NCBI GenBank assembly: GCA_039201605.1
Contig: JBCCRO010000014.1
Span: 1 to 64,000, forward strand
Length of the DNA stretch: 64,000 bases
Direction of reading: 5' to 3'
DNA from: CADEDH01 sp039201605
GTDB taxonomy: Bacteria; Actinomycetota; Acidimicrobiia; Acidimicrobiales; SZUA-35
In this document: one piece after another, positions 16,903 through 25,726 of the stretch
Layout of the letters: each line of letters begins with the position of its first letter
How positions within the stretch are numbered: the first letter of the stretch is position 1
Program-made: the position numbers and the translations under genes
Notes under the pieces: model-generated
Databases searched by the model: none
What the model was told of the DNA's origin: nothing
What the model saw: the letters and a program-made list of their open reading frames with translations, nothing else

Positions 16903-17900
16903 GCGAGGAACGCTTCGACGAGATCGTCCCCGACGCCCTCGACGGTCAGCGGATCGACCGGGTGGTCGCCATCATCGCCGAGGCTAGCCGTCGGGAGGCG
17001 GGCGAACTGGTGGCGGCGGGCGCCGTCAGCATCGACGGCGGCGTTGTCGACAAGGCCTCGGTGAAGGTGACGGCAGGGCAATCGGTGGCCTTCGGCCTCA
17101 CCCGCCGCTCCGACGCCATCGAGGCCGACTCGACGATCGAGGTCCCGGTCGTGCACGTCGACGACCACGTGATCGTGGTGGCCAAGCCGGCCGGGCTCGT
17201 CGTCCACCCCGGCTCGGGCGTGCGGGGCGCAACCATGGTCAACGGCCTGTTGGCCCACTACCCGGAACTGATCGGCGTGGGCGAGGCCGACCGGCCCGGG
17301 ATCGTCCACCGCCTCGACCGGGGCACCAGCGGCCTGCTGGTCGTTGCCCGGACGGCCCACGCCTACCACAGCCTCGTCGGACAACTGGCCGACCGTACGG
17401 TGGAACGGCAGTACCGCACCGTCGTCGACGGCCACGTCGAGTCCGACGCCGGCCTGATCGACGCCCCGCTTGGTCGCTCACCCCGGCAGGCCACGATCCG
17501 AGCGGTCGTGGCCGACGGCCGACCGGCCAGGACCCGCTACGAGGTCCGTGAGCGTCTGCTCGCACCGACTCCGGAAGGGCCGCGCCCCGTCACCCATCTC
17601 ACCTGTCGGCTGGAGACGGGACGAACCCACCAGATCCGGGCCCACCTCACCGCCATCGACCATCCGGTCGTGGGCGACATCGACTACGGCGGCCCGGTCA
17701 TCGAGGGCCCCGCAGCCGACACCGACACCGCAGCCGACCCCGCCGCCGGCGGAGACGGGCCCGGTCGGCTCCGCCGCCCGTTCCTCCACGCCGAGGAGCT
17801 GGGGTTCACCCACCCGACGACGGGAGAGGTGGTGCGGTTCCGGGCCGACCTGCCCACCGACCTCCAAACACTGCTCGATTCGCTGACCCCGGCCGGCTGA
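16899..17900 (+). CDS. rluD: RluA/RluD-family pseudouridine synthase
   Basis: Converts uridine to pseudouridine, most likely in 23S rRNA. It is 333 residues. An N-terminal S4 RNA-binding domain (~12-75) is followed by the catalytic domain with HRLDRGTSGLL, where Asp140 is the catalytic aspartate, and the family segments VVAKPAGLVVHPG and TGRTHQIRAHL. The insert around residues 270-288 is Asp/Ala-rich. The GTG start overlaps the lspA stop (GTGA). lspA-rluD adjacency is widespread in bacteria. RluD versus another RluA-type enzyme cannot be settled by sequence alone. Confidence 0.9.
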   Translation: MSEERFDEIVPDALDGQRIDRVVAIIAEASRREAGELVAAGAVSIDGGVVDKASVKVTAGQSVAFGLTRRSDAIEADSTIEVPVVHVDDHVIVVAKPAGLVVHPGSGVRGATMVNGLLAHYPELIGVGEADRPGIVHRLDRGTSGLLVVARTAHAYHSLVGQLADRTVERQYRTVVDGHVESDAGLIDAPLGRSPRQATIRAVVADGRPARTRYEVRERLLAPTPEGPRPVTHLTCRLETGRTHQIRAHLTAIDHPVVGDIDYGGPVIEGPAADTDTAADPAAGGDGPGRLRRPFLHAEELGFTHPTTGEVVRFRADLPTDLQTLLDSLTPAG

Positions 17901-18098
17901 CCCGGCTCGACGCCGCTCCGGTGTCGCCCCCGCTGACGGCTCCCGCCCGCTCCACGTCGGCCGCCTGAGCCGGCTCGACGCCGCTCCGGTGTCGCCCCCG
18001 CTGACGGCTCCCGCCCGCTCCACGTCGGCCGGCTGACCCGGCTCGACGCCGCTCCGGTGTCGCCACCGCGCCCGGCTCCCGCCCGCTCCATGTCGGAT
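17895..18098. repeat. Three tandem 68-bp repeats after rluD
   Basis: Units begin near 17895, 17963 and 18031 with a constant 68-bp period; the first includes the rluD stop. The first two are almost identical and the third diverges in its second half. Each contains a small hairpin (gacgcc-gctcc-ggtgtc). They fill the gap between convergent rluD and the nitroreductase gene. There are no unique spacers, so this is not a CRISPR array. Confidence 0.85.
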
Positions 18099-18135
18099 CG
18101 AGCCCGACCGGCCCGTCGGCGGTCCGGCTCCGGCG

Positions 18136-18741
18136 CTAGGAGCGGGGAGCGGGGCGGTGGATGACCTGATCGAGCGGCGGCCGGGGGCGAGACGAGGAGC
18201 GACCGGGCTCGTCCGGTAGAGGACGGCCGACGGCGATGGTGGCAACCAGGCGGACGTCCTCGTCGAGGCCGAACTCGCGCCGGAGTGCCGGTTCGTGGTC
18301 GAAGGGCCCGAAGAGGCAGGCGCCCCAGCCCCGATCGACGGCCAGGAGCAGCACGTTCTGGGCCACGGCACCGGCGTCGACCCACCAGTAGGGGACCGGC
18401 CAACGGTCGGCGTCGCCGCCGCGGCCGCTGGCCGCCTTGTCGCTCTCGGCGTAGCGGTCGAGGTAGGCCTGGGGACGGGTGGTGACGATCACCAGCGCTG
18501 GGGCGACCAGGAGCCCCTGCCAGCGGAAGCCCCGGCGCCGCTCCGAGGGCAGGGTGAGATCCCAGTAGCGGGCGGTCTGGGCCGGCTCGTCGAGAACGAC
18601 GAAGCCTGCGGCCTGGGTGTTGCCGGCCGAGGGGGCTCGGCGGGCCCGGTCGAGGAGCTCGTCGAGATCGCTGCGGGGGAGGGGAGCCGGGTCGAAGCGG
18701 CGCACCATGCGTCGCCGGGCGAGGGCCGTGGTCAGCTCCAC
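18136..18741 (-). CDS. Nitroreductase-family FMN oxidoreductase
   Basis: FMN-dependent oxidoreductase of the nitroreductase superfamily, 201 residues from GTG 18741. The N-terminal RRRMVRRFDPAPLP and RRAPSAGNTQAAGFVVL are the FMN-phosphate binding elements; the C-terminal GWGACLFGPFDHE and VATIAVGRPLPDEP are also typical. An ATG at about residue 12 is a possible alternative start. The gene begins 4 bp after the rrf2 stop, so the two form an operon and the regulator probably controls it. Substrate unknown. Confidence 0.82.
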   Translation of the reverse strand: MELTTALARRRMVRRFDPAPLPRSDLDELLDRARRAPSAGNTQAAGFVVLDEPAQTARYWDLTLPSERRRGFRWQGLLVAPALVIVTTRPQAYLDRYAESDKAASGRGGDADRWPVPYWWVDAGAVAQNVLLLAVDRGWGACLFGPFDHEPALRREFGLDEDVRLVATIAVGRPLPDEPGRSSSRPRPPLDQVIHRPAPRS

Positions 18742-18745
18742 CGGT

Positions 18746-19204
18746 TCAGGGGACGTCGGCCGGGTCGACCTCGGGCCAGGCGATGTCGCCGCGGGCCATG
18801 CTGGTGATGTCGGCCAGCGTCCAACCCTCGAGCCGCTGGCGGATCTCGCCACCGACGGTGTGCCAGATGGCCAGCAGCACACACTGGCCCTCGTGGTCGC
18901 AGGCGCCGTTGGTGTGGGGCTGGCCGAAGTCGCCGAGGGCGATCGGGCCGTCGACGGCCCGGATGATCTCGGCCAGCGAGATCTCCTCCGGCGGCCGGGC
19001 CAGGATGTAGCCGCCGCCGACGCCCCGCTTCGAGCGGACGAGACCCGCCCCCTTGAGGGCGAGCAGGATCTGTTCGAGGTAGGGCTGTGGAAGGCCGGTG
19101 CGCTCGGCCAGATCCCGCACGGTCGTCGGGCCCTGACCATCGCCGTGGAGCGCCAACGAGAGCAGAGCCCTGCTCGCATAGTCGCCTCGCGTCGATACCT
19201 TCAC
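18746..19204 (-). CDS. Rrf2-family winged-helix transcriptional regulator
   Basis: 152 residues. The N-terminal winged helix (VSTRGDYASRALLSLAL, then the recognition region LPQPYLEQILLALKGAGLVRSKRGVGGGY) is diagnostic for Rrf2/IscR/NsrR proteins. Two cysteines, Cys102 and Cys108, have the IscR-like spacing, but the third position of the classic C-x5-C-x5-C is Trp114. An Fe-S cluster with a non-Cys ligand, or redox disulfide sensing, are both possible. It is cotranscribed with a nitroreductase, which suggests redox or nitrosative control. Confidence 0.88.
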   Translation of the reverse strand: MKVSTRGDYASRALLSLALHGDGQGPTTVRDLAERTGLPQPYLEQILLALKGAGLVRSKRGVGGGYILARPPEEISLAEIIRAVDGPIALGDFGQPHTNGACDHEGQCVLLAIWHTVGGEIRQRLEGWTLADITSMARGDIAWPEVDPADVP

Positions 19205-19359
19205 CCGACGCAGCGTAGCTCCCCACCACGCCCGGCGGTGAAGCTGGGGTCGGCCGGATGATCGCGGCTAGGCTTCGGCTGCTCCAGCGTTCCCCCAGCG
19301 CCGAGCGGATCCGTCCGGGGCACCACGATCGATCAACCGTCGACAGCTCAGAGGTCCTG

Positions 19360-20454
19360 GTGGACGAACCCCTACTCCCCGCGTTCGGGCGGGGCTGCAT
19401 AACCGATCTCATGGGAGCCCTGCTCGGCCCCGAGACCAACAGCCCGCTGCCGGTCCATTTCGACGGTGCCGACCAGCGAGTGCTGTTCGTCATCGACGGC
19501 CTGGGCTGGGACCAGCTTCAGGAGCGGGCGGCGCTGGCCCCGACCCTGTCGTCCATGGCCGGCGGCCCGATCACCACGGTGGCCCCCTCGACGACGGCGG
19601 TCGCCCTGACCTCGATCGCCACCGGTCTGACCCCGGCCGAGCACGGCATCGTGGGGTACCGGATGGTCGTCGACGACGACGTGCTCAACTGCCTGCGGTG
19701 GGCCACCGATCGTCGGGGCGACGCCCGCCGGATCATCCCGCCGTCCGGGGTCCAGCCCTACCCGCCGTTCCGGGACGAGGCGCTGTCGCTGGTGACCAAG
19801 GCCGAGTTCCGGCGGTCCGGCTTCACCGACGCCCACCTGCGGGGCGGCCGCCTCGTCGGCTACCGCACGACGGCGGTGATGGTCCACGAGGCCGCCCGCC
19901 TCCTGCGGGAGGGCGAGCCCGCGGTCTACGTCTACTACGACGGCGTCGACAAGGTGAGCCACGAGTACGGGCTCGGTACGGCGTTCGACGCCGAGGTGGC
20001 CTTCGCCGACCGGCTGGTCGCCGATCTGGTGGCGGCGGTGCCGACGGGGACCACCGTGATGGTGTCGGCCGATCACGGCCAGGTCGACTGCGGCGGCGGG
20101 CTGGTCGAGATCGACGACGAGGTGCTGGCCCTCACCGAGCAGCTGTCGGGCGAAGGTCGCTTCCGCTGGCTGCACGCCGCTCCCGGTCGCCAGGCCGAGC
20201 TGCTGGCGGCGGCCGAGGCCTGCCACGATCGACTGGCCTGGGTGCGCCCCATCGAGCGCATGCTCGACGAGAACTGGTTCGGACCGTTCATGAACGACGA
20301 CGTCCGGGCCCGGCTGGGCGACGTCGCTCTGCTGCCCTTCGAGCACCACGCCTTCGCCGACCCGGCCGATTCCGGCCCCTTCGACCTGATCGGCCGTCAC
20401 GGCTCGCTGACGGCGGCCGAGATGCTGGTTCCCTGCCTGGTCGCCACCGCATGA
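19360..20454 (+). CDS. Type I phosphodiesterase/nucleotide pyrophosphatase family protein
   Basis: Alkaline-phosphatase-superfamily hydrolase. It is 364 residues from GTG 19360, favoured because AGAGG (19350-19354) is 5 bp upstream; ATG 19258 would add 34 poorly structured residues without a ribosome site. The two-metal site is visible: Asp46 (FVIDGLGWD), the nucleophile Thr78 (APSTTAVALTSIATG), Asp197/His201 (YYDGVDKVSHEYG), Asp238-His239 (SADHG) and a C-terminal His in LIGRHGSL. There is no obvious signal peptide, so it is probably cytosolic. Substrate unknown. It is divergent from rrf2 and followed by bpa. Confidence 0.85.
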   Translation: MDEPLLPAFGRGCITDLMGALLGPETNSPLPVHFDGADQRVLFVIDGLGWDQLQERAALAPTLSSMAGGPITTVAPSTTAVALTSIATGLTPAEHGIVGYRMVVDDDVLNCLRWATDRRGDARRIIPPSGVQPYPPFRDEALSLVTKAEFRRSGFTDAHLRGGRLVGYRTTAVMVHEAARLLREGEPAVYVYYDGVDKVSHEYGLGTAFDAEVAFADRLVADLVAAVPTGTTVMVSADHGQVDCGGGLVEIDDEVLALTEQLSGEGRFRWLHAAPGRQAELLAAAEACHDRLAWVRPIERMLDENWFGPFMNDDVRARLGDVALLPFEHHAFADPADSGPFDLIGRHGSLTAAEMLVPCLVATA

Positions 20455-20521
20455 GACGGCGCCCCCGACGAGATCGCCGTGCATCCGTCGGTCGGCCCCG
20501 TTTGCGGATAGAACTACACCT

Positions 20522-21013
20522 ATGACGACACAAGAACCGGAAACGCCCGAGATCGTGGACGCCGAGGCCCCCGCGGGCTCCGAGGAGTCGTCGGCGACGA
20601 TCTCCGAACCGGCCAAGGTGATGCGGATCGGCACCATGATCCGCCAGCTCCTGGAGGAGGTCCGCGCCACCGACCTCGACGAGCCGGGCCGCGACCGGCT
20701 TCGGGAGATCTACGAGACGTCGGTCGCCGAGCTGTCCGAGGCGCTCTCCGAGGATCTCCGGGAGGAGCTGGCCCGCCTGGCCCTTCCCTTCGACGGCGAC
20801 GAGGTGCCAAGCGAGGCCGAGCTGCGCATCGCCCAGGCCCAGCTGGTTGGCTGGCTGGAAGGCCTGTTCCACGGCATCCAGGCCACGCTTTTCGCCCAGC
20901 AGGCGGCCGCCCGTCAGCAGCTGGAACTCATGCAGCGCTCACAGGCCCTGCCCAGCGGTCAGGCCCCGGCGCAGGAGGGTCCCGACCCCCAGGGCGGCGG
21001 CGTCTACCTCTAA
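20522..21013 (+). CDS. bpa: Bacterial proteasome activator (Bpa/PafE)
   Basis: ATP-independent ring-forming activator that opens the 20S proteasome gate and feeds unfolded proteins. It is 163 residues. The middle forms the expected helical bundle (KVMRIGTMIRQLLEEVRATDLDE, LREIYETSVAELSEALSEDL, QLVGWLEGLFHGIQATLFAQQ). The C-terminus GGGVYL supplies the HbYX-type gate-opening tail (hydrophobic-Tyr-any). N- and C-terminal regions are disordered. The genome should therefore encode a 20S proteasome, not seen in this window. The ATG sits 7 bp after a TAGAAC box, so the mRNA may be leaderless. Confidence 0.9.
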   Translation: MTTQEPETPEIVDAEAPAGSEESSATISEPAKVMRIGTMIRQLLEEVRATDLDEPGRDRLREIYETSVAELSEALSEDLREELARLALPFDGDEVPSEAELRIAQAQLVGWLEGLFHGIQATLFAQQAAARQQLELMQRSQALPSGQAPAQEGPDPQGGGVYL

Positions 21014-21182
21014 TCGAACCCTCGATTTCGCCAGACGGGCGTCACCCCTGCGACAGCGATCGTTCAGACGGCTGTCGGGGTGGCCCGCGATCTTTGTCGA
21101 GCTGCCCCGATCAAGTTGCGCCCGGCCTCTGAGAGGGTGAGAATTAGAGGTGGGATTGAAGAATCGAGGGGGATTCACCAGC

Positions 21183-21827
21183 GTGGCGATAGACGTGCGA
21201 ACGACAGACAGCACGGCACTGGGCGACAGCGACTTCGTCGCCATGGCCGAGATGGCGGGCCCGACGGCGGGCTGGGAAGTGGGCCTGCTCTCGAAGCAGG
21301 CCGAGGAATGGGTGCTGGCCAGTCAGGCGTTCGACGACGACGTCCTCTGCGGCTTCATGTTCACCACCCTCGAGCGGATCGGGGGGACGCCTGCGATGGT
21401 GATCGGCATCGCCTCCGTCGACCGCGTACGGGCCCGGAGTTCCGTGCTCAAGGCGCTGATGAACGAGGCCTATCACAAGGCGCTGATGGCCTTCCCCGAC
21501 GAGGACGTCATCGTGGCCACCCGCCTGGTCGACACCGGGCCCCTCGAAGCCCTGCGCGACCTGGCCGACGTCCGTCCGTGGCCCGACACCCGGGCCAACG
21601 GTGAGGAGCGGGCCTGGGGCCGGCGGCTGTCCAAGCGGTTCGGCGCCATCGACTTCAACGATCGCACGATGATCGCCCGGGGCGACGGCGACCACTTCGT
21701 GTTCGACCACGAGAGCAGCAAGAAGATCGACTGCGACGCCGTGCTCGAAGGCTGCGACGCCGACAACGGCGACTACGTGATCGCCTGGGGCTGGGCCATG
21801 GCCGAGCACCTGGAGACCTTCCGCTAG
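21183..21827 (+). CDS. Uncharacterised protein, 214 aa
   Basis: I do not recognise this family. From GTG 21183 (AGGGGG at 21167-21172, 10 bp away) it reads MAIDVRTTDSTALGD; GTG 21150 would add 11 residues. It has no signal peptide or membrane helix. An alternating strand/helix pattern in the first two thirds (WVLASQAFDDDVLCGFMFTTLERIGGTPAMVIGIASV...) loosely resembles a GNAT fold, without a clear acetyl-CoA loop. The C-terminal part has HFVFDHESSKKIDCDAVLEGCDADNGDYVIAWGW. It stands alone between bpa and dnaE. Confidence 0.7.
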   Translation: MAIDVRTTDSTALGDSDFVAMAEMAGPTAGWEVGLLSKQAEEWVLASQAFDDDVLCGFMFTTLERIGGTPAMVIGIASVDRVRARSSVLKALMNEAYHKALMAFPDEDVIVATRLVDTGPLEALRDLADVRPWPDTRANGEERAWGRRLSKRFGAIDFNDRTMIARGDGDHFVFDHESSKKIDCDAVLEGCDADNGDYVIAWGWAMAEHLETFR

Positions 21828-22017
21828 CCGGCTCGGCGCAGCGCACGAGCTTGGAGTCTCGCCGACGGCGAAGCCTCTCGGGCGCAGTCGGTTGGAGCTT
21901 CGCGTCTCGCTCCCCGCCCGGCGGCCGAGCGTCACCGCGGGCGGGGTGGCGGCCCGCGGGGGAGGGTGGTTCCTCCCGGATTCGGTGACGGCTGGAAGCC
22001 GCTTCGGCCGTTGCGGG

Positions 22018-22080
22018 TATGATCACACGAATCACACGCATGTGATTCGTCCACAGTCTGTGGGAAACACGTGTGGACAG
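22018..22080 (+). promoter_or_regulatory. dnaE promoter region with operator-like palindromes
   Basis: TATGAT (22018-22023) is a good -10 box. The predicted transcription start falls in a 10-bp inverted repeat, acgaatcaca (22027-22036) and tgtgattcgt (22041-22050), with a 4-bp centre. Immediately after, tcgtccaca (22047-22055) and tgtggacag (22072-22080) are each one mismatch from the DnaA box TTGTCCACA, in opposite orientation. The rest of the 305-bp gap from 21828 shows nothing else recognisable. Confidence 0.5.
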
Positions 22081-22132
22081 CATGGGGACGACGCCGTCGT
22101 CCCCGCCAGGCCGTACGACGGGAGTGGCTCAC

Positions 22133-25100
22133 GTGGGGTCGTCATTTGCCCACCTACACGTTCATACCGAGTACTCGATGCTCGATGGCGCCTCCCGACT
22201 CGACGAGTTGGTGGCCAAGGCGGCCACCGACGGTCAGCCCGCCCTCAGCATCACCGACCACGGCAACATGTACGGGGTCCTCGACTTCTACCGGTCGTGC
22301 AAGAGCCACGACATCAACCCCGTCATCGGCATCGAGCTGTACCAGGCCGACGACTCCCGGTTCGAGAAGCCGAGCCGCCGGGGCAAGCTCGACGACTCCG
22401 GCGGTGAGACCGACGGCGGCAAGAAGCTCTACTACCACCTGATCGCCCTGGCCGAGAACAACACCGGCTACAAGAACCTGATCCAGCTGGCCTCGCGGGC
22501 CTTCATGGAGGGCTACTACTACAAGCCCCGGGTCGACTGGGAAGTGCTGTCGGACCACGCCGAGGGCGTCATCGCCACCAGCGGCTGCCTCGGCGGCCAC
22601 GTGCTGCAGTCGCTGATGAACGGCAACGATCGCCTCGCCCTGGAGAAGGCGGCCCGCCTGCAGGACATCTTCGGCCGCGACAACTTCTTCATCGAGCTTC
22701 AGGACCACGGCATCCCGGCCCAGGCCGAGACCAACCCGAAGCTGCTCGAGATCGCCAAGAAGATCCAGGCCCCGATCGTGGCCACCAACGATTCGCACTA
22801 CACCCACAAGCACGACCACGTCTCTCACGACGCTCTGCTGTGCGTGCAGACCGGCTCGCTGATGAGCGACCCGGACCGGTTCAAGTTCCACGGCGACCAG
22901 CACTTCCTCAAGACCGCAGCAGAGATGCGGGCCGACTGGGGCGAGCTGCCCGAGGCCTGCGACAATACCCTCTGGATCGCCGAGCGCTGTGATGTCGAGA
23001 TCGAGTTCGGCAAGCCCCTGCTGCCCGACTTCCCGATCCCCGACGGCTTCGACAACAACGCGGACGACTACCTCTTCCACCTGACGATGGAGGGGGCCAA
23101 GAAGCGCTGGGGCTCCAAGCAGACCGACGTGATCACCGAGCGGCTGGTCTACGAGCTCGACGTGATCAAGAACATGGGGTTCAGCTCCTACTTCCTGATC
23201 ACGTGGGACCTGATCCGTCACGCTCGGGAGGTCGGCATCAGGGTGGGGCCCGGTCGTGGTTCGGCCGCCGGTTGCGCCGTGGCCTACTGCCTCTGGATCA
23301 CCGATCTCGACCCGATCGAGTACGACCTCCTGTTCGAGCGCTTCCTCAACCCCTCCCGCATCTCGATGCCGGACATCGACATGGACTTCGACTCCCGCTA
23401 CCGGGACGAGATGATCCGCTACGCCGCCGAGGCCTACGGCCGCGACCACGTGGCCCAGATCGTGACGTTCTCCCAGATCAAGGCCCGGGCCGCCGTGCGC
23501 GACGCCGCCCGGGTGCTCGGCTACCCCTACGCCGTCGGCGACAAGGTGGCCAAGGCCATGCCGCCGCTGGTGATGGGGCGCGACACCCCGCTCAAGTACT
23601 GCTTCGAGGAGAGCGAGAAGTACGCCGACGGCTTCAAGGCGGCGGCCGAGCTGCGGTCGATGACCGAGGCCGAGGACGACGTGGCCAAGGTGGTCGACGT
23701 GGCCATGGGCCTCGAAGGACTGCGCCGCCAGGACGGCATTCACGCCGCCGCCGTGGTGATCACCAAGGACCCGCTCACCGACTACCTGCCCATCCAGCGC
23801 AAGCCGGAGTCGGGCAAGCCGTTGGAGGAGGCCCCGGTCGTCACCCAGTACGAGATGCACGGGGTGGAGGATCTCGGACTGCTCAAGATGGACTTCCTGG
23901 GCCTTCGGAACCTCGACGTCATCACCGACACCCTCGAACTGATCGAGCAGGTCCACGACCGCAAGGTCGACATCGACCGGGTCGAGCTTGACGACGAGAA
24001 GACCTACGACCTGTTGCGTGACGGTCGGACCATCGGCGTGTTCCAGCTGGAGTCGTCGCCGATGCGGGCCCTGATGCGCTCGATGGCCCCCACCGGCTTC
24101 GAGGACGTGGCCGCCCTGGTCGCCCTGTATCGGCCCGGGCCGATGGCGGCCAACATGCACAACGACTACGCCGACCGCAAGAACGGACGCAAGCCGGTCG
24201 AGCATCTGCACCCCGACGCCGAGGAGCTCCTCGGCGACACCTACGGCCTGATGATCTATCAGGAGCAGATGATGCGGGTGAGCCAGAAGTTCGCGGGTTA
24301 CTCGCTGGCCGACGCCGACAACCTCCGCAAGGCCGCAGGCAAGAAGAAGCGCGAGCTGATGGCGAAGGAGCGGGAGAAGTTCATCGCCGGCTGCGACGAA
24401 CACGGCTACGGGGCAGACTTCGGCGCCGAGCTGTTCACCATCATCGAGGGCTTCGCCGACTACGCCTTCAACAAGAGCCACTCCTACGGCTACGGCTTCG
24501 TCAGCTACCAGACCGCCTACCTCAAGGCCAACTACCCGGTCGAGTACCTCGCCTGCCTGCTCACCAGCGTCAAGAACAACCTGGAGAAGGCGGCGATCTA
24601 CCTCAACGAGTGCCGCCAGCTCGGCATTCAGGTGCTGGTACCCGACGTCAACCGGTCGGACCTCGACTTCTCGTCGATCCCCGATCCCGAAGGCGGCGCG
24701 GTCAACGCCATTCCCTTCGGCCTCTCCGCCGTTCGCAACGTGGGCGAGGGGCTGGTCGAGCTGATGCTGGCCGAGCGCAACGAGAACGGCCCGTTCACCA
24801 GCTTCATCGACTTCTGCGAGCGGGTCGACTATCAGGTGCTCAACAAGCGAACGGTCGAGTCGCTGATCAAGGCCGGCGCCTTCGACTCGCTCGGCCACCC
24901 CCGCCAGGGCCTCCTGCTCGCCTTCGAGGACATCATCGACAAGACGGTCAGCTCCCGCCGGGAGGCCGACATGGGGGTCATGACACTGTTCGGGTCGATG
25001 GGCGACGACACCGAGGCCAGCACCAGCGGCGGCTTCGACGACCGGGCCTCGATCCCCGCTCAGGAGTTCGACAAGTCGCAGCGGTTGGCCTTCGAGAAGG

Positions 25101-25690
25101 AGATGCTCGGCCTCTACGTGTCCGACCACCCCCTGATGGGCATCGAGGGGGCGCTGGAGCGCAAGTGTGAGGCTTCGATCGCCGATCTGGAGAACTACGA
25201 CGACGACGCCTCGGTGGTGGTCGGCGGCGTGGTCACCGGCTTCCAGAAGAAGTGGACCCGCAAGGGTGATCTGATGGCGGTGTTCGTCCTGGAGGACCTC
25301 ACCCACAGCGTTGAGACGATGGTCTTCCCCCGCAACTTCGCCGACTACGGCCACCTCCTGGAGGACGATCGCATCGTCATTGTGCGGGGCCGGGTCGACA
25401 ACCGCGACGACCAGCCGAAGCTGAAGGCCCAGTCGTTCGAGATGTTCGACGTCGACCGGGCGGGCACCGCCCCGCCGCTCCGGCTCGACATCCGCCCCGA
25501 CCAGCTGTCCAACGAGCTGATCGAGCGGCTCAAGCAGGTGCTGACCAAACACGAGGGTGAGTCGCCGGTGTACATCCACCTCAACGCCGACCGGGCGGTC
25601 CGCCTGGCCGACGGCTACTGCGTCGATACCTCCAACGGTCTCATCCCCGACCTCCGCGTGCTGCTCGGGGACGACTCCGTCGTCCTGTAG
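22133..25690 (+). CDS. dnaE: DnaE, replicative DNA polymerase III alpha subunit
   Basis: Main replicative polymerase, 1185 residues from GTG 22133, with GGGAG (22120-22124) 8 bp upstream; longer starts at 22073, 22082 and 22124 are possible but add nothing conserved. The N-terminal PHP domain starts at once (FAHLHVHTEYSMLDGA, ITDHGNMYG). The palm carries the catalytic aspartates Asp414 and Asp416 in MPDIDMDFDSRYRD. The fingers region follows with GPGRGSAAGCAVAYC and YQEQMMRVSQKFAGYSLADAD. The C-terminal OB domain is VVVGGVVTGFQKKWTRKG. Length and order fit actinobacterial DnaE1, not the error-prone DnaE2. Confidence 0.96.
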   Translation: MGSSFAHLHVHTEYSMLDGASRLDELVAKAATDGQPALSITDHGNMYGVLDFYRSCKSHDINPVIGIELYQADDSRFEKPSRRGKLDDSGGETDGGKKLYYHLIALAENNTGYKNLIQLASRAFMEGYYYKPRVDWEVLSDHAEGVIATSGCLGGHVLQSLMNGNDRLALEKAARLQDIFGRDNFFIELQDHGIPAQAETNPKLLEIAKKIQAPIVATNDSHYTHKHDHVSHDALLCVQTGSLMSDPDRFKFHGDQHFLKTAAEMRADWGELPEACDNTLWIAERCDVEIEFGKPLLPDFPIPDGFDNNADDYLFHLTMEGAKKRWGSKQTDVITERLVYELDVIKNMGFSSYFLITWDLIRHAREVGIRVGPGRGSAAGCAVAYCLWITDLDPIEYDLLFERFLNPSRISMPDIDMDFDSRYRDEMIRYAAEAYGRDHVAQIVTFSQIKARAAVRDAARVLGYPYAVGDKVAKAMPPLVMGRDTPLKYCFEESEKYADGFKAAAELRSMTEAEDDVAKVVDVAMGLEGLRRQDGIHAAAVVITKDPLTDYLPIQRKPESGKPLEEAPVVTQYEMHGVEDLGLLKMDFLGLRNLDVITDTLELIEQVHDRKVDIDRVELDDEKTYDLLRDGRTIGVFQLESSPMRALMRSMAPTGFEDVAALVALYRPGPMAANMHNDYADRKNGRKPVEHLHPDAEELLGDTYGLMIYQEQMMRVSQKFAGYSLADADNLRKAAGKKKRELMAKEREKFIAGCDEHGYGADFGAELFTIIEGFADYAFNKSHSYGYGFVSYQTAYLKANYPVEYLACLLTSVKNNLEKAAIYLNECRQLGIQVLVPDVNRSDLDFSSIPDPEGGAVNAIPFGLSAVRNVGEGLVELMLAERNENGPFTSFIDFCERVDYQVLNKRTVESLIKAGAFDSLGHPRQGLLLAFEDIIDKTVSSRREADMGVMTLFGSMGDDTEASTSGGFDDRASIPAQEFDKSQRLAFEKEMLGLYVSDHPLMGIEGALERKCEASIADLENYDDDASVVVGGVVTGFQKKWTRKGDLMAVFVLEDLTHSVETMVFPRNFADYGHLLEDDRIVIVRGRVDNRDDQPKLKAQSFEMFDVDRAGTAPPLRLDIRPDQLSNELIERLKQVLTKHEGESPVYIHLNADRAVRLADGYCVDTSNGLIPDLRVLLGDDSVVL

Positions 25691-25726
25691 CGTTCGTAGG
25701 GCGCCGTCGAGTTCCCGGAGACCCCT

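Noticed and set aside
17895..18098. CRISPR array
   Set aside because: The 68-bp units follow each other directly with no unique spacers, and no cas genes are present.
22027..22050. LexA (SOS) box upstream of dnaE
   Set aside because: The arms read acgaatcaca/tgtgattcgt and do not match the GAAC-N4-GTTC core of actinobacterial LexA sites.
22027..22080. Replication origin
   Set aside because: Only two imperfect DnaA-box-like 9-mers, no AT-rich unwinding region, and no dnaA/dnaN nearby.
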